Part shown: in pieces, positions 24,595 to 33,429 of the stretch
How positions within the stretch are numbered: position 1 is the first letter of the stretch
How the letters are laid out: every line of letters begins with the position of its first letter
Made by a program: the position numbers and the translations under genes
DNA from: Roseomonas sp. KE0001
GTDB lineage: Bacteria; Pseudomonadota; Alphaproteobacteria; Acetobacterales; Acetobacteraceae
NCBI RefSeq assembly: GCF_016107285.1
Contig: NZ_RCVQ01000016.1
Location: 1-43,728 of the forward strand
Direction of reading: 5' to 3'
Length of the DNA: 43,728 nt
Notes under the pieces: model-generated
Told to the model about the DNA's origin: nothing
Seen by the model: the letters and a program-made list of their open reading frames with translations, nothing else
Database searches by the model: none

Positions 24595-26163
24595 TTACTC
24601 AGGCTGCAGGGCGGTCTCGACGACACCGTCCGGGTCAAGCAGCATTGCTCGTTGCTGCTCCACAGCCTGAAGCACTGCAACAATTTCGATCTTGGCGCTG
24701 CATTGGCAGCTACGCGTCAATGCTCGCCAGCGATCCTCCGGACGATCGCCACACGCGAAGCATTCACACTGCGGATCGAGGATAACTGCACCGGGTACTA
24801 CCTGAGTGAGCAAATGGCCATTTGAATACGAGGCGAGGAATATGACCGGTATGCCAAGCACACCCAGCATCATGGCTGTAGCTTCTTCCTCGCAGATCAC
24901 GACTGAAGTGCCGGAGAGAGTCTGGAGAAGTTCCGCAGCCGCCTGATCAGGCGCGAGGTCCACCCTGACGGCCGGGAGATTGGCTGAAGCCAATTCCCGC
25001 AACAACTGCTCAGCGGCGGCGCCCTTGTGTCCCGTGATGTCGCGATACACCACCCCCACTGGTGCTTCCGCAGCCCCGCTGTAGCGGCGCTCGATGCGCG
25101 GCCTCCCTGCCAGCAGATCGGATGGCTCCATTGATAGGATGGGTGCCATCCAACGAATCAGTGAGCTGTGACGATTTTTCAGTATTTCGTCGCTGACAGC
25201 GAATTCCTTCGAGTAATCGAACAACAACGCGGCACTTGGCGGGTGACAGCCAGCGCTTGAATGCACAAACCCCGGCAGCAGGAGAGCAACCTCGTAGGTG
25301 ACACGCGACTCGCTGGCCAGGACGAAGCGGCCGACATCGAGGTTGCTTTCGAAGATGAGATCAGTGGTAGGCGTGCGCTCGGTCACGATGATGTCGATCT
25401 GGACGCCGAAATGCTTTGCCATTGCCGAGGCAATGCAACTGGCAAGCAGACATTCCAGCCTGTCTTCACCAACAGCCAGCGCCAAGGGGTTCGCCGCGAA
25501 GCGCATCGCACTCCTGTAGCGCAGCAACAGGCTTGCCGACGGGGATTTCTCGCTTGAAAGCAAAGCCAGCTGGCTTGCTGCCTCCTTGTCGCCTGGCCGC
25601 ATCTCCAGAATTGCCTGCCATTCGGCGGCTGCCCGATCCACAAAGCCCATCTCGGAAAGCAGCTTCGCCAGATCGCGCCGAACACCGACTTCAGAAGAGC
25701 GCCGAACAACCGCTAATTCAAGATTAGCCAGCGCTTCTTCGGGCCGTTCTAACGCCGCCAGCATTCGCGCGCTGGCTACGAGCCTCTCGTTATAGCCATC
25801 GTCAAGGGGCGAGACGCCGCGCCAAATCTCTACCGCTAGACTCCGCTGCCCCTCCCGCTCGGCGATACGGGCCAACAGAACAGCAGGCTTAGGGTTACGG
25901 GGGCTGATTGCCCTCGCACGCAGGGCGAAATCCTTAGCTTCCGCTTGGTTTCCAGCCGTCAGCGCCACACGCGAACGTCGCACCAGTGTCTCGAAGTCGC
26001 CAGGATGGTTTAGCAGCACAGCATCCAAAAGAGCAGCGGCATGGCCTAGATCATTGGCTCGCTCTGCGATACGAGCTTCATCATGATACCACGCAATAGG
26101 CTTGGACTTTGCGTGGCTGCCCTTCTCTTCACTGCGTTCAGCAGCCGAGTCTGCTAGATCCAT
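24595..26163 (-). CDS. TPR protein with GT9-like C-terminal domain
   Basis: 522 residues. The N-terminal about 200 residues hold TPR units (GHAAALLDAVLLNHPGDFET, SLAVEIWRG, ALANLELAVVRR). The C-terminal part has a GT9-like Rossmann segment: SGTSVVICEEEATAMMLGVL, GIPVIFLASYSNGHL, and a Cys cluster, DPQCECFACGDRPEDRW then SCQC, like the cysteine-rich end of heptosyltransferase-type GT9 proteins. The usual DT.xxH motif is EEEATAMM, so activity is uncertain. ATG at 26163 is chosen; a TTG at 26265 would add 34 residues. It heads the leftward unit with the double GT4 gene. Confidence 0.75.
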   Translation of the reverse strand: MDLADSAAERSEEKGSHAKSKPIAWYHDEARIAERANDLGHAAALLDAVLLNHPGDFETLVRRSRVALTAGNQAEAKDFALRARAISPRNPKPAVLLARIAEREGQRSLAVEIWRGVSPLDDGYNERLVASARMLAALERPEEALANLELAVVRRSSEVGVRRDLAKLLSEMGFVDRAAAEWQAILEMRPGDKEAASQLALLSSEKSPSASLLLRYRSAMRFAANPLALAVGEDRLECLLASCIASAMAKHFGVQIDIIVTERTPTTDLIFESNLDVGRFVLASESRVTYEVALLLPGFVHSSAGCHPPSAALLFDYSKEFAVSDEILKNRHSSLIRWMAPILSMEPSDLLAGRPRIERRYSGAAEAPVGVVYRDITGHKGAAAEQLLRELASANLPAVRVDLAPDQAAAELLQTLSGTSVVICEEEATAMMLGVLGIPVIFLASYSNGHLLTQVVPGAVILDPQCECFACGDRPEDRWRALTRSCQCSAKIEIVAVLQAVEQQRAMLLDPDGVVETALQPE

Positions 26164-26357
26164 AAAGCTGCAGCCCCTTTCCCGACAACAATAGCCGGCC
26201 ACCATCAACCCGCTTAGGCGGTTGATGAGGGGCAGGCACCGGTGCGCGACCTCAGAGATTTTCAACCTACGATACAGATGGGATACAGAAGGGTCAAGCT
26301 CAGTAGCAAGTGCAGCCGCCTTTGAAGCGCCACGTGCCTACAGCGGTGAATCTCTAA

Positions 26358-27278
26358 GAGCCTGTTTGAGCGCGCCCCTGCCGTGCATCCCTATCTTCTC
26401 CTAAGGTGAACACCGAGAACCGCCTGGCGGGGCGGAAGGGTGGGAGAATAGATGTGGACGCGGCGGCATCGGGCGCGCCATGCGGCGCCTGGAAGAGATA
26501 GTCTCGTGGCACGCCGTGCAGGAGGTGGCGCATTGGCTGGAGCGGGCTGATCCACCGCGAAGCGAGAATGCCACCCCGATCCTGGCTGTGGTGCAGGCGC
26601 TCGCATGGCACCTTCGGGTGGGAGGCGGCTGGCGATCGCTGCCGTCGGGCATGCCGCCCTGGCGCACCGTGTATGGCTGGTTCCGGCGCTGGGCTGGATT
26701 AGGACTGTTCGAGCGGATGATGCGTGACCTGACCCGGCTGCGCCGCCGGGCGGAAGGCCGCAAGCCAAATCCCCGGCTGACGATCATCGACACGCAGACC
26801 GTGAAATGCCTTTCCGTGCGCGGGCCGCGCGGCTTCGATGCCGCCAAACGCGTAATTGGGCGCAAGCGGGTGGCCATGGTGGATGCCGACGGGAACTGGC
26901 TCGCCGTCGCCGTAGTGCCCGCGTCAGTTCAGTAGCGTGACACGCTTGCTGTCCTCGATGAAGGCAAGGTGGCATGGCCCAGCCTGCGCACGGCGATCCT
27001 GGGACAGCGCCTTCACCGCTGAGCGCTGCCACCTCTGGTCCAACCTGCACGGCATGCGTCACCAGGTTGTCTCTCGCGCGCCAGGTCAGAAAGGCTTCGC
27101 CATCCTGCCTCGCCGCTGGGTCGTCGAACGCAGCTTCGGCTGGCTCACTCATTGGGGCGGCCTGCTCCGCGACCGGGCTGGCCGCCTCGACGTCTCCGCA
27201 GCCCGCATCGCCTGCGCCGCCGTCCTCGCCTCAACCGAGGCCCTCATCAACCCAGCCTGAAACCGCTCAAACAGGCTC
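26358..27278 (+). mobile_element. IS5-family insertion sequence (921 bp)
   Basis: Perfect 15-bp inverted ends, GAGCCTGTTTGAGCG at 26358 and its reverse complement ending just before 27279 (with one intervening mismatch beyond), flanked by a TAA duplication (26355-26357 and 27279-27281). TNA duplication is usual for IS5. On its right it abuts a truncated IS66 tnpC. Confidence 0.9.
26452..27260 (+). pseudogene. IS5-family transposase with several lesions
   Basis: The frame opens MWTRRHRARH, shifts near 26480 into EEIVSWHAVQEVAHWLERAD, and continues with GGGWRSLPSGMPPWRTVYGW and IIDTQTVKCLSVRGPRGFD (first catalytic Asp). A TAG follows ASVQ at 26933-26935; a further shift near 27015 restores FTAERCHLWSNLHGMRH and RRWVVERSFGWLTHWGGLLR (catalytic Glu). 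Three lesions make it inactive, although the element ends are perfect. Confidence 0.85.
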
Positions 27279-27305
27279 TAAGTGCCCGTTTGAGAATGGT
27301 CATGG

Positions 27306-28128
27306 ATGCACGAAGACGACACCACCGTGCCGCTGTTGGCCCGCGGCAAGACGGTCACCGCCCGCGTCTGGACCTATGTGCGGGACGACCAGCCCTTTGC
27401 CGGACCCGCGCCACCAGCGGCTGTGTTCTACTTCTCGCGCGACCGCACTGCCGAGTATCCCAAGCAGCACTTGGCCGCCTACACCGGGATCCTGCAGGCC
27501 GACGCCTATGCCGGGTTTGGTGATCTTCACCTAGCAAGCCGCAAGCCTACGCCGATCACGGAGGCGGCGTGCTGGGCACATTTCCGGCGCAAGGTGTTCG
27601 AGCTGGCCGAGGTCGCCCGCGCGCCGCTGGCCGCCGAGGCCGTGCTGCGGATCGACAGGGTGTTCGAGGCCGAACGGGCGGTGAACCGGTCCTCGGCGGC
27701 CGATCGGCTCACGCACCGGCAGAGCATCGTGGCCCCACTGGTTGCCGATCTCCAGGCCTGGATGCTGGAGACCAAGGGCAGGCTGTCGCGTCACAACAAC
27801 TTGGCCAAGGCGCTGGACTACGCGCTGAAGCGCTGGACCGCGTTTACCCAGTTCCTCAGCGACGGCCGGGTTTGTTTGACGAACAACGCCGCCGAACGCG
27901 CGCTTCGCGGCGTGGCTCTCGGCAGAAAGGCATGGCTGTTCGCAGGCAGCGACCGTGGCCGCGATGATGTATGCCCTGATCACCACCACGAAGCTGAACA
28001 ATGTGGATCCGCGTGCCTGGCTTGCCGATGTGCTGGCCCGCATCGCCGACCACCCCGCCTCCAGGCTCGACGAACTTCTGCCGTGGAATTGGCAGCGTGC
28101 TCAAACGCCCGCAACCGCTGCCGCCTGA
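27306..28128 (+). pseudogene. IS66-family TnpC fragment
   Basis: Starts abruptly at HEDDTTVPLLARGKTVTARV (catalytic region) and runs through QADAYAGFGDLHL, EAACWAHFRRKVFELAEV and TNNAAERALRGVALGRKAW. The zinc-ribbon half is missing. Relative to the copy at 35713-37146, 11 bases are absent at about 27957, between two GGC triplets, shifting the frame so that AAMIYALITT is lost. It ends in a third frame at TGA 28126-28128. The left edge coincides with short sequence beyond the IS5 element. Confidence 0.88.
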
Positions 28129-28152
28129 ACGTCAACCGCGGCCATCACCGGA

Positions 28153-28286
28153 TGGGTACGCAGCACGTGAATGATGCCGCTGATCACCCGCCGATCATCG
28201 ACGCGAGGCACGCCGCGTGGCTTGTTCGGCAGGAGGGGCGACAGGCGTTGCCACTGTCGGTCCGTCAGCCAGAACTCTCCGCTCAT
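28153..28286 (-). pseudogene. IS5-family transposase N-terminal fragment
   Basis: MSGEFWLTDRQWQRLSPLLP, then NKPRGVPRVDDRRVISGII and HVLRT, the conserved start of IS1031/IS5-type transposases. It breaks off at 28153 where IS66-derived sequence begins. The noncoding left end probably extends to about 28355. Confidence 0.8.
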
Positions 28287-28355
28287 CGCGCATCTCCTGA
28301 CCACAGCCGCAACCAAAGAGGATCACGTAGCGCTCTGTCGCTCAACCCCATTTAT

Positions 28356-29197
28356 GGGTCCGGGCCCTAGCTCCTGACCATAAGCCTATCTGCTGTGGAG
28401 GCAGCCGAGGGGTGAATGGATGGTGCTGACGGACGCGCAGTGGGCGGTGCTGGAGCCGCTGATCGAAGCCTGCCGTCCACACCGCAAGACGCAGCACCAT
28501 GACCTCCGGCGCACTGTGGAGGCGATCATCTGGCGCTGCCAGAACGGCGCCAAGTGGCGTGCTGTGCCTGCCGAGTATGGCCCTGGTGGATGGCGGCACA
28601 GACTTTCATCCGCTGGGGCAGACATGGCGTCTGGGAACGCCTGCTGAGCCTGGTGCAGGGGAAGGGCTTGCGGCTCGGCATGGCCTTCCTGGACGGCAGC
28701 AACATCCGCGCACATCAGAAGGCTGCCGGCGCGGCCGAAAAGGGGGATCCCGAGCCCGACGCGATGCGCGTGAGGCTCTTGGCCGATCACGTGGCGGCTA
28801 TGGCACCAAGGCCTGCGTGATTGCCGATGGTGGTGGACGTGCGGTGGCCTTCCGGCTGGCGCCGGGCCAGGCGCATGAATTGCCGATGGCCCGCGCCCTG
28901 CTCGGCTGCCTGCCAGGGGTGCCGACCTGGGTGGTCGCTGATCGTGGCTACACCAGCCATGCCTTGCGCGAGCACATCTGGAACATCGGCGCTCGACCTG
29001 CCATCCCACCGCAGCGACATGAAGCGCCGGTCGCCTGCTCCGCCTGGATCTACACCAACCGCAACAAGGTTGAGCGCCTCTGGGCGCGGCTGAAAGAGTG
29101 GCGCGCCGTCGCCACCCGCTACGAGAAAACCGCCCGATCCTTCCTCGGTGTCCTCTGCCTCGCCGCCTCGCTCGATTGGATCAACAGCAACGGACCC
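28356..29197 (+). mobile_element. IS5-family insertion sequence, degenerate
   Basis: Encodes one plus-strand transposase. The candidate ends are GGGTCCG at 28356-28362 and its complement CGGACCC at 29191-29197; this is short and no target duplication is visible, so the boundaries are provisional. Confidence 0.55.
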
Positions 29198-29200
29198 TAG
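28420..29200 (+). pseudogene. IS5-family transposase in three frames
   Basis: MVLTDAQWAVLEPLIEACRP and NGAKWRAVPAEYGP (frame 1) continue as WWMAAQTFIRWGRHGVWERL and MAFLDGSNIRAHQKAAGAAE (frame 2, after one missing base near 28578). After another shift near 28770 the third frame gives GYGTKACVIADGGGRAVAFR, VVADRGYTSHALREHI and YTNRNKVERLWARLKEWRAV. Asp, Asp and Glu of the DDE site are all present. The first shift might be programmed as in IS427-type elements; the second looks like damage. Confidence 0.82.
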
Positions 29201-29659
29201 AGGTAGCGGTGAGACATGCGAGATAGTGCGCCCGAGGGTTGGGCGCCCTTGTCATGTGGTCTGCCGTGCTGTGACGACAGGGCTGCCCTTGGGCGGCATC
29301 AAGCCGGGGATGCGAAGGATGCTGGATAGACGGACCGGCACTCTGCATTGGCATAGCGTCCCCGGTCCCGCGCCCTGGTAAGTGTTCCTTATCGCTGTTG
29401 TCGCGGCGGCAGCGCTGCTGGCGGGTGGCATGATCTTCGGCAAGTTCGGTCTGTAGGCGCCTAATGAGCAAGGGCGCGCAGATAAACATCTCCTACGGAC
29501 GGGATCTCCACCGCTTCAGCTCCTGCAAGGTGGCCTGCACAGCCCTTCTGGCGGATGCCACTGCCTGGATGCCTTGCTTGCGTTGCTCTTTCACGCTGGG
29601 GCGAGAGTGACAGTAAGGCACAGCCCCGGGATGACGCAGGGCTGCTCCCTGCCCGCCTG
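29201..29659. other. Gene-poor stretch with a tiny hydrophobic frame
   Basis: No established gene. From 29382 to 29456 a GTG-initiated 24-residue frame, VFLIAVVAAAALLAGGMIFG then KFGL, has the look of a single membrane helix, but an in-frame stop precedes it directly and no convincing ribosome site is present. It may be the tail of a lost membrane protein. The rest shows nothing I recognise. Confidence 0.35.
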
Positions 29660-30454
29660 CTAGATCAGGTCGACCGGGTAAGCCTGTCGGCCCTCGTGCT
29701 GGCCGAACTCCAGGTAGTGCGCAAGGGGGTTGAGCCGCGCATACGCAACATCAGGGCTCGCTTCGAGGTAGGCTTCCGCGTCGAACTTCGCGGATGGCGA
29801 CTTGATGTCAACCCCGTAGTCGCTAGTGCTTTTCAGGTAACTGCGGTACGGGTCAACCAGATCGTACAGCAGTTGTTCGCCGTAGAACGCCGCGTCGAAC
29901 CACTCGTTGGGGTTGCGATGCTCGAAGCGCCCAAAGAGTTCGTAATGGGACAGGGCGTTCATGCCCGACGCCGCCACGTCCGGGTTCTCGGCCACATAAA
30001 ACGAGGTGTCGAACAGCGCAGTGGGGTCGCGGCCCTCGCTGGCACCGAACTCGAGGTAGTGCTGGAGCGGGTTGACCCCCGCCGCCTTCACGTCCTGGTT
30101 CTGCCGCAGATAGAATTCGGCGTCGAACAGGGAGCCAGTATCGCGACCCTCGGCCCAGCCGAACCGCAGATAATGCTCCTCGGCGTCCATGCCGGCCTGC
30201 CAGACGTCCTTGTTCTTCGAGTAATACAGGAGGTCATTGACCAGCCCGTTGCCGTCGTTCTGGACCACCACGCCGTCCGTGAACCGGATGATGTCAGGGC
30301 GCAGGTAAAAGTTCTGGACGAGGTTGTCACCCTCGACCTGCCACCAGCCGTTCGCATCATTGACCGTACCGCTTCCCAAGGAATGGCCGGGGCTAACGTC
30401 CCGATCATCCCAGTAATTCCGCGTGTATGGACCCCAATATTCCGAATAGAGCAC
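29660..30454 (-). CDS. Repeat protein with FD..YL..NPDV..AG....HY...G..EGR units
   Basis: 264 residues. Five approximately 35-residue repeats fill the C-terminal three quarters, best seen as LFDAEFYLRQNQDVKAAG followed by NPLQHYLEFGASEGRDP; the fourth is degenerate. Such repeats occur in large alphaproteobacterial glycosyltransferase and calcium-binding or surface proteins. There is no signal peptide. The N terminus is Trp/Tyr-rich (YSEYWGPYTRNYWDDRD) and not recognised. The start is GTG at 30454, after an in-frame stop. It may be a fragment of a larger protein or a stand-alone glycan-associated binder. Confidence 0.75.
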   Translation of the reverse strand: MLYSEYWGPYTRNYWDDRDVSPGHSLGSGTVNDANGWWQVEGDNLVQNFYLRPDIIRFTDGVVVQNDGNGLVNDLLYYSKNKDVWQAGMDAEEHYLRFGWAEGRDTGSLFDAEFYLRQNQDVKAAGVNPLQHYLEFGASEGRDPTALFDTSFYVAENPDVAASGMNALSHYELFGRFEHRNPNEWFDAAFYGEQLLYDLVDPYRSYLKSTSDYGVDIKSPSAKFDAEAYLEASPDVAYARLNPLAHYLEFGQHEGRQAYPVDLI

Positions 30455-30727
30455 AGCTAGCGCCTTTGCATCTTACCTCAATCTTAACAAGGTAATGCTA
30501 CGCTCAAGATGTGGTCAACAATGACCCTTCAAGACGCCCCCGCCAAATCAACCACCAGTGGCGTTTTTCTGGGGGACTACGTAGCGTCATCTAGCCACCC
30601 CTCAGGATGCCTATAGCCGCGCGGAGGGATGCGACTTAGGTAGGGAACCCATACAACTATCTGACGCTGTTAGCGTTTTACCTCCTGATCAGGTTTGGGA
30701 GGTGGGGAGACGGCGACGGCGTGGTTG
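30455..30727. other. Intergenic region without recognised gene
   Basis: Mixed-composition spacer between two leftward polysaccharide genes; it probably carries the promoter of the repeat-protein gene. Nothing else is recognised before the small IS5 remnant. Confidence 0.35.
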
Positions 30728-30792
30728 TTCTGGCTATCGGATGAGGCTTGGGTGGCGATCGCGCCGCACCTGCCGCGCGGCAGGCCAGGCAA
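30728..30792 (+). pseudogene. IS5-family transposase start, 22-codon remnant
   Basis: FWLSDEAWVAIAPHLPRGRP then GK matches the first helix of IS1031/IS5-type transposases (FWLSDEAWAAIEPHLP). It is cut at the end of the GT61 gene. Confidence 0.65.
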
Positions 30793-30798
30793 GCTGCG

Positions 30799-32262
30799 TC
30801 AGATGTTGCAGATCCAGCCTTGTGCGAATGAGGCATCCAGTGTCCCGCCGAGATAGTTGTTTGCCTTGTCCTTAAGGCCACGCATATCGGCTTCGCCGTA
30901 ACTGGTATACTGAAGCTGTCGGAATGCAGACAGTTCCATGTACGCCTGCGTCCCTCCACCAGGAGAGAAGATCTCCAGGACCTTTGTTTTCTCAGGGCAG
31001 AAAATCAGGTTTGCTAGTGCGGCACCGTGATTACCCACCACAGCAGATGCTGATGCGAACGCATCGATCTGCTCACCAAAACTGAGATCAGCAGGCTCAA
31101 TCTCGACAAACTTGGCTGCCTCAAAGAGGCCTTTCAACTCCGCATAATTCAACAGAGGCCGCGTGCCCTTTCGTGGAACAAACAGACGTCCATTATGGGA
31201 CTGGTTTTCTTTCTCACGAATCTTGCTCTGCCACCAGTCCAGTAGAAAAGGGTGCCCATGCTGCATGGGGTGACGGAAGCCGAAGTTCGTGAATGATGTA
31301 GAGCAAACAACCAGACGCCTGCAAAATGTGAGGGAATCTAAGCCGATTGAGAATAATCCATCAGGGTTATGGCCGACGTACTCAACACTCTCTTTTTGGT
31401 ACTTGTGTAGAACATCCCGGCACAGGATGTTGTCCGGCTTGATCTTCAAAATTTCGGCCGCAGCCAACCGAGGCAGCCAGTCGACGACCCAGTGGCAGTA
31501 CGTAGCGCCCCAGAAGTTGTCAGCAACAAGGGCCGATGTCCCAGGCAGAATCCTCGCGCTGCCTTTCTCAAGCTTGGCAATGTCATCCACCACGTCTCGT
31601 GTAATGGCATGAGAGGCATTCTGGATGACGCGTAGATCCTTGTCCAAGACGTGGATCATTCCACAGCGAGAACGGACGTAGACATCTTCCAGCACGTAGA
31701 CGTCAATGCCAGGTGAGAACAACGAGTCCGCGCTGAGCAACTGGGAAACTCGTGTTGGTGCATACCCTACGACGGAGAACTTGGCCTCCCGAAGAGGGAA
31801 GCTAAACTTTGAGATGCGCTCAGAGGCGTTTGCTGTAACGGTGTCGACCTTTGCCTCAAAGTCGTTATTCAGCTTCTGATGTAGAGCGTCGAGTGCCAAG
31901 AGGTCGAAGTAGATGATCTCTTTCTTGATATCAGCCGCATCCTTGCTGGCGTCTTCTACCAGTCGGCCCGCACTCTCCAGGTTGCCTACGTTCATCGCCT
32001 CCTGAGCGAGTGTGATATAGGCGCGGAGACGAGCGCCACTTGCAACCATCTTTGGTAGCAACTTGGGCGCCAACTCAAGGTGCTGGCCATTTCCAAGCAG
32101 GCGCGCAGCATCAAGCCCTTTTGATGCAATCAGGCTCTGCTGTGCAGCGTTATATTCGCCATCTGATGCCGCCAGACAGAGCTCCAGAGCATCCTTGAAC
32201 CTGAGTTCACGAATGTGCGAAAAGATGTCAGACTTCAACTGCTCGAAGTTGCCCGCGCTCAT
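30799..32262 (-). CDS. GT61 (DUF563)-family glycosyltransferase
   Basis: 487 residues. The N-terminal about 150 residues are helical, TPR-like. The C-terminal part has the GT61 signatures ALVADNFWGATYCHWVVDWL (Asn/His/Trp cluster), RLFVPRKGTRPLLNYAEL, and VVGNHGAALANLIFCPEKTK followed by VLEIFSPGG. GT61 enzymes transfer sugars such as xylose in glycan synthesis. ATG at 32262 follows GGGGGG; a TTG at 32286 is an alternative. The last codons meet the IS5 remnant, so the true C terminus may have been altered. Confidence 0.9.
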   Translation of the reverse strand: MSAGNFEQLKSDIFSHIRELRFKDALELCLAASDGEYNAAQQSLIASKGLDAARLLGNGQHLELAPKLLPKMVASGARLRAYITLAQEAMNVGNLESAGRLVEDASKDAADIKKEIIYFDLLALDALHQKLNNDFEAKVDTVTANASERISKFSFPLREAKFSVVGYAPTRVSQLLSADSLFSPGIDVYVLEDVYVRSRCGMIHVLDKDLRVIQNASHAITRDVVDDIAKLEKGSARILPGTSALVADNFWGATYCHWVVDWLPRLAAAEILKIKPDNILCRDVLHKYQKESVEYVGHNPDGLFSIGLDSLTFCRRLVVCSTSFTNFGFRHPMQHGHPFLLDWWQSKIREKENQSHNGRLFVPRKGTRPLLNYAELKGLFEAAKFVEIEPADLSFGEQIDAFASASAVVGNHGAALANLIFCPEKTKVLEIFSPGGGTQAYMELSAFRQLQYTSYGEADMRGLKDKANNYLGGTLDASFAQGWICNI

Positions 32263-32371
32263 CAGGTCCCCCCAGGACGACTGCAATTTTGCACCGCAAT
32301 ATAATTTCTCTCGTGCTGGCTAGTCTAGGCTTGAGTATTGCCGCTCCGCGGGGGGGGGTTAGGGTCTGTTA

Positions 32372-32819
32372 GAGGCTGGCTGGAAACTCATGCGGAACGA
32401 CCGAGGCGCCGGACGAGGAGCATGACGGAGGCGGCGTAGAGGAAGGCCTCTGCGGAAGCGACGGTCTGCTCGAAGTCGCGAGCCAGCCTGCGGTTGCGGT
32501 TCAGCCAGGCGAAGGTCCTCTCCACACCCAACGTCTTGGCTGGACGGCAAAGCCGACCTGGCCCTTGGGCCTGCGGATGGTCTCCGGCGTGATGCAGGTT
32601 GCCCTGGCAACGCGCTCTCCGGCGTAGGCGCTGTCGGCGAAAACCCTCTCCCATTCCGCGTCCGTCAGGTCGCTGGCGATACGCAGCCCGGCTCGGCTAT
32701 GCTGCGCTCGGCTGGTCAGGGTCCACATCAGGCACTCCAACTTGGTCTCAACTACCTGTTGGAATCACGCCCGACCCGGCAGGCCAATTCTCATTCCGCT
32801 CCCGTTTCCAGCCAGCCTC
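32372..32819 (-). mobile_element. Internally deleted IS5-family element (448 bp) with intact ends
   Basis: The ends GAGGCTGGCTGGAAAC (left) and GTTTCCAGCCAGCCTC (right) are perfectly complementary, and a TTA duplication flanks them (32369-32371, 32820-32822). The interior keeps only the start and end of a transposase, so it is a non-autonomous derivative that a related IS could still move. Confidence 0.88.
32388..32740 (-). pseudogene. Fused N- and C-terminal remnants of an IS5 transposase
   Basis: TSRAQHSRAGLRIASDLTDA then EWERV (N terminus) joins directly to FADSAYAGERVARA, deleting most of the DDE core. A two-base loss near 32530 shifts the frame between VQPRRWV and VERTFAWLNRNRRLARDFEQ. 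Inactive. Confidence 0.85.
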
Positions 32820-32932
32820 TTATGCTGCAGCGAAGCATGAAGGCTCTGCCCATTGACCTCGATTCGACATAGGTTGCGCCCGCGCCCGGCTGGGCGGGAA
32901 GACGGTTTCATTAGCGAAGGAAGGACTTAGAC

Positions 32933-33157
32933 ATGAACGATCCCCTAAGCAGCCACGAGGTATGGGTGGTCTGGGGCGGGGTCTTCCGCGATACGAGTTT
33001 CGCCGAACTGGAAGCCGGCACTGAGGAACTGCACGGTCCCTTCCGCAGCCAGCAGGATGCCGAGAAGGCCTGGCTGGAGCGGATGCGCCGCATGGTGGAC
33101 ATCGCCTCGCACCGCCTCTTCGTGCTGCGAGCTGTGCCGCCCTCCGAAGCGAAATGA
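32933..33157 (+). CDS. DUF4170-like small protein
   Basis: 74 residues. The pattern EVWVVWGGVFRDTSFAELEA, HGPFRSQQDAEKAWLERMRR, VDIASHRLFVL resembles the alphaproteobacterial DUF4170 proteins (short alpha/beta, function unknown). ATG at 32933 has AAGGAAGGA upstream. It stands alone between the deleted IS5 element and a palindromic operator-like region, and appears intact. Confidence 0.78.
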   Translation: MNDPLSSHEVWVVWGGVFRDTSFAELEAGTEELHGPFRSQQDAEKAWLERMRRMVDIASHRLFVLRAVPPSEAK

Positions 33158-33187
33158 CAAGCTTCGGCTAATCACTGATTGCCGCTG

Positions 33188-33201
33188 TTCTGACGTCAGA
33201 A
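33188..33201. promoter_or_regulatory. Palindrome TTCTGACGTCAGAA, site 1
   Basis: A perfect 14-bp palindrome centred on TGACGTCA, 46 bp from an identical core at 33231-33250 (centre to centre). Both lie between the DUF4170 and SRPBCC genes, as expected of a paired operator for a dimeric regulator. Confidence 0.6.
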
Positions 33202-33230
33202 TATCGAGTGTCTGCCGACGCGGAGAGACG

Positions 33231-33250
33231 AACTTCTGACGTCAGAAGTT
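33231..33250. promoter_or_regulatory. Palindrome AACTTCTGACGTCAGAAGTT, site 2
   Basis: A perfect 20-bp palindrome containing the same 14-bp core as site 1. It lies 180 bp before the SRPBCC start. Confidence 0.6.
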
Positions 33251-33429
33251 TTGTAAGCAAGGCGGCGCCATCGCTTGATACATGGCGGCATGCGCCAGCC
33301 ATTAGATTTGGCACGAGAACAGATGCCTCTTACAAGGAGCAATCTACCGTAGCCCTGACGGCAGAGCGCCAGCATCGCAACCCATTATTACATCGTGACG
33401 TTGGCAGCCCAGCCAAGAGGAGCTGTGCC

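Noticed and set aside
29382-29456. 24-residue hydrophobic peptide as a toxin gene
   Set aside because: Directly preceded by an in-frame stop, with no ribosome site and no antisense RNA promoter visible; kept only as a note.
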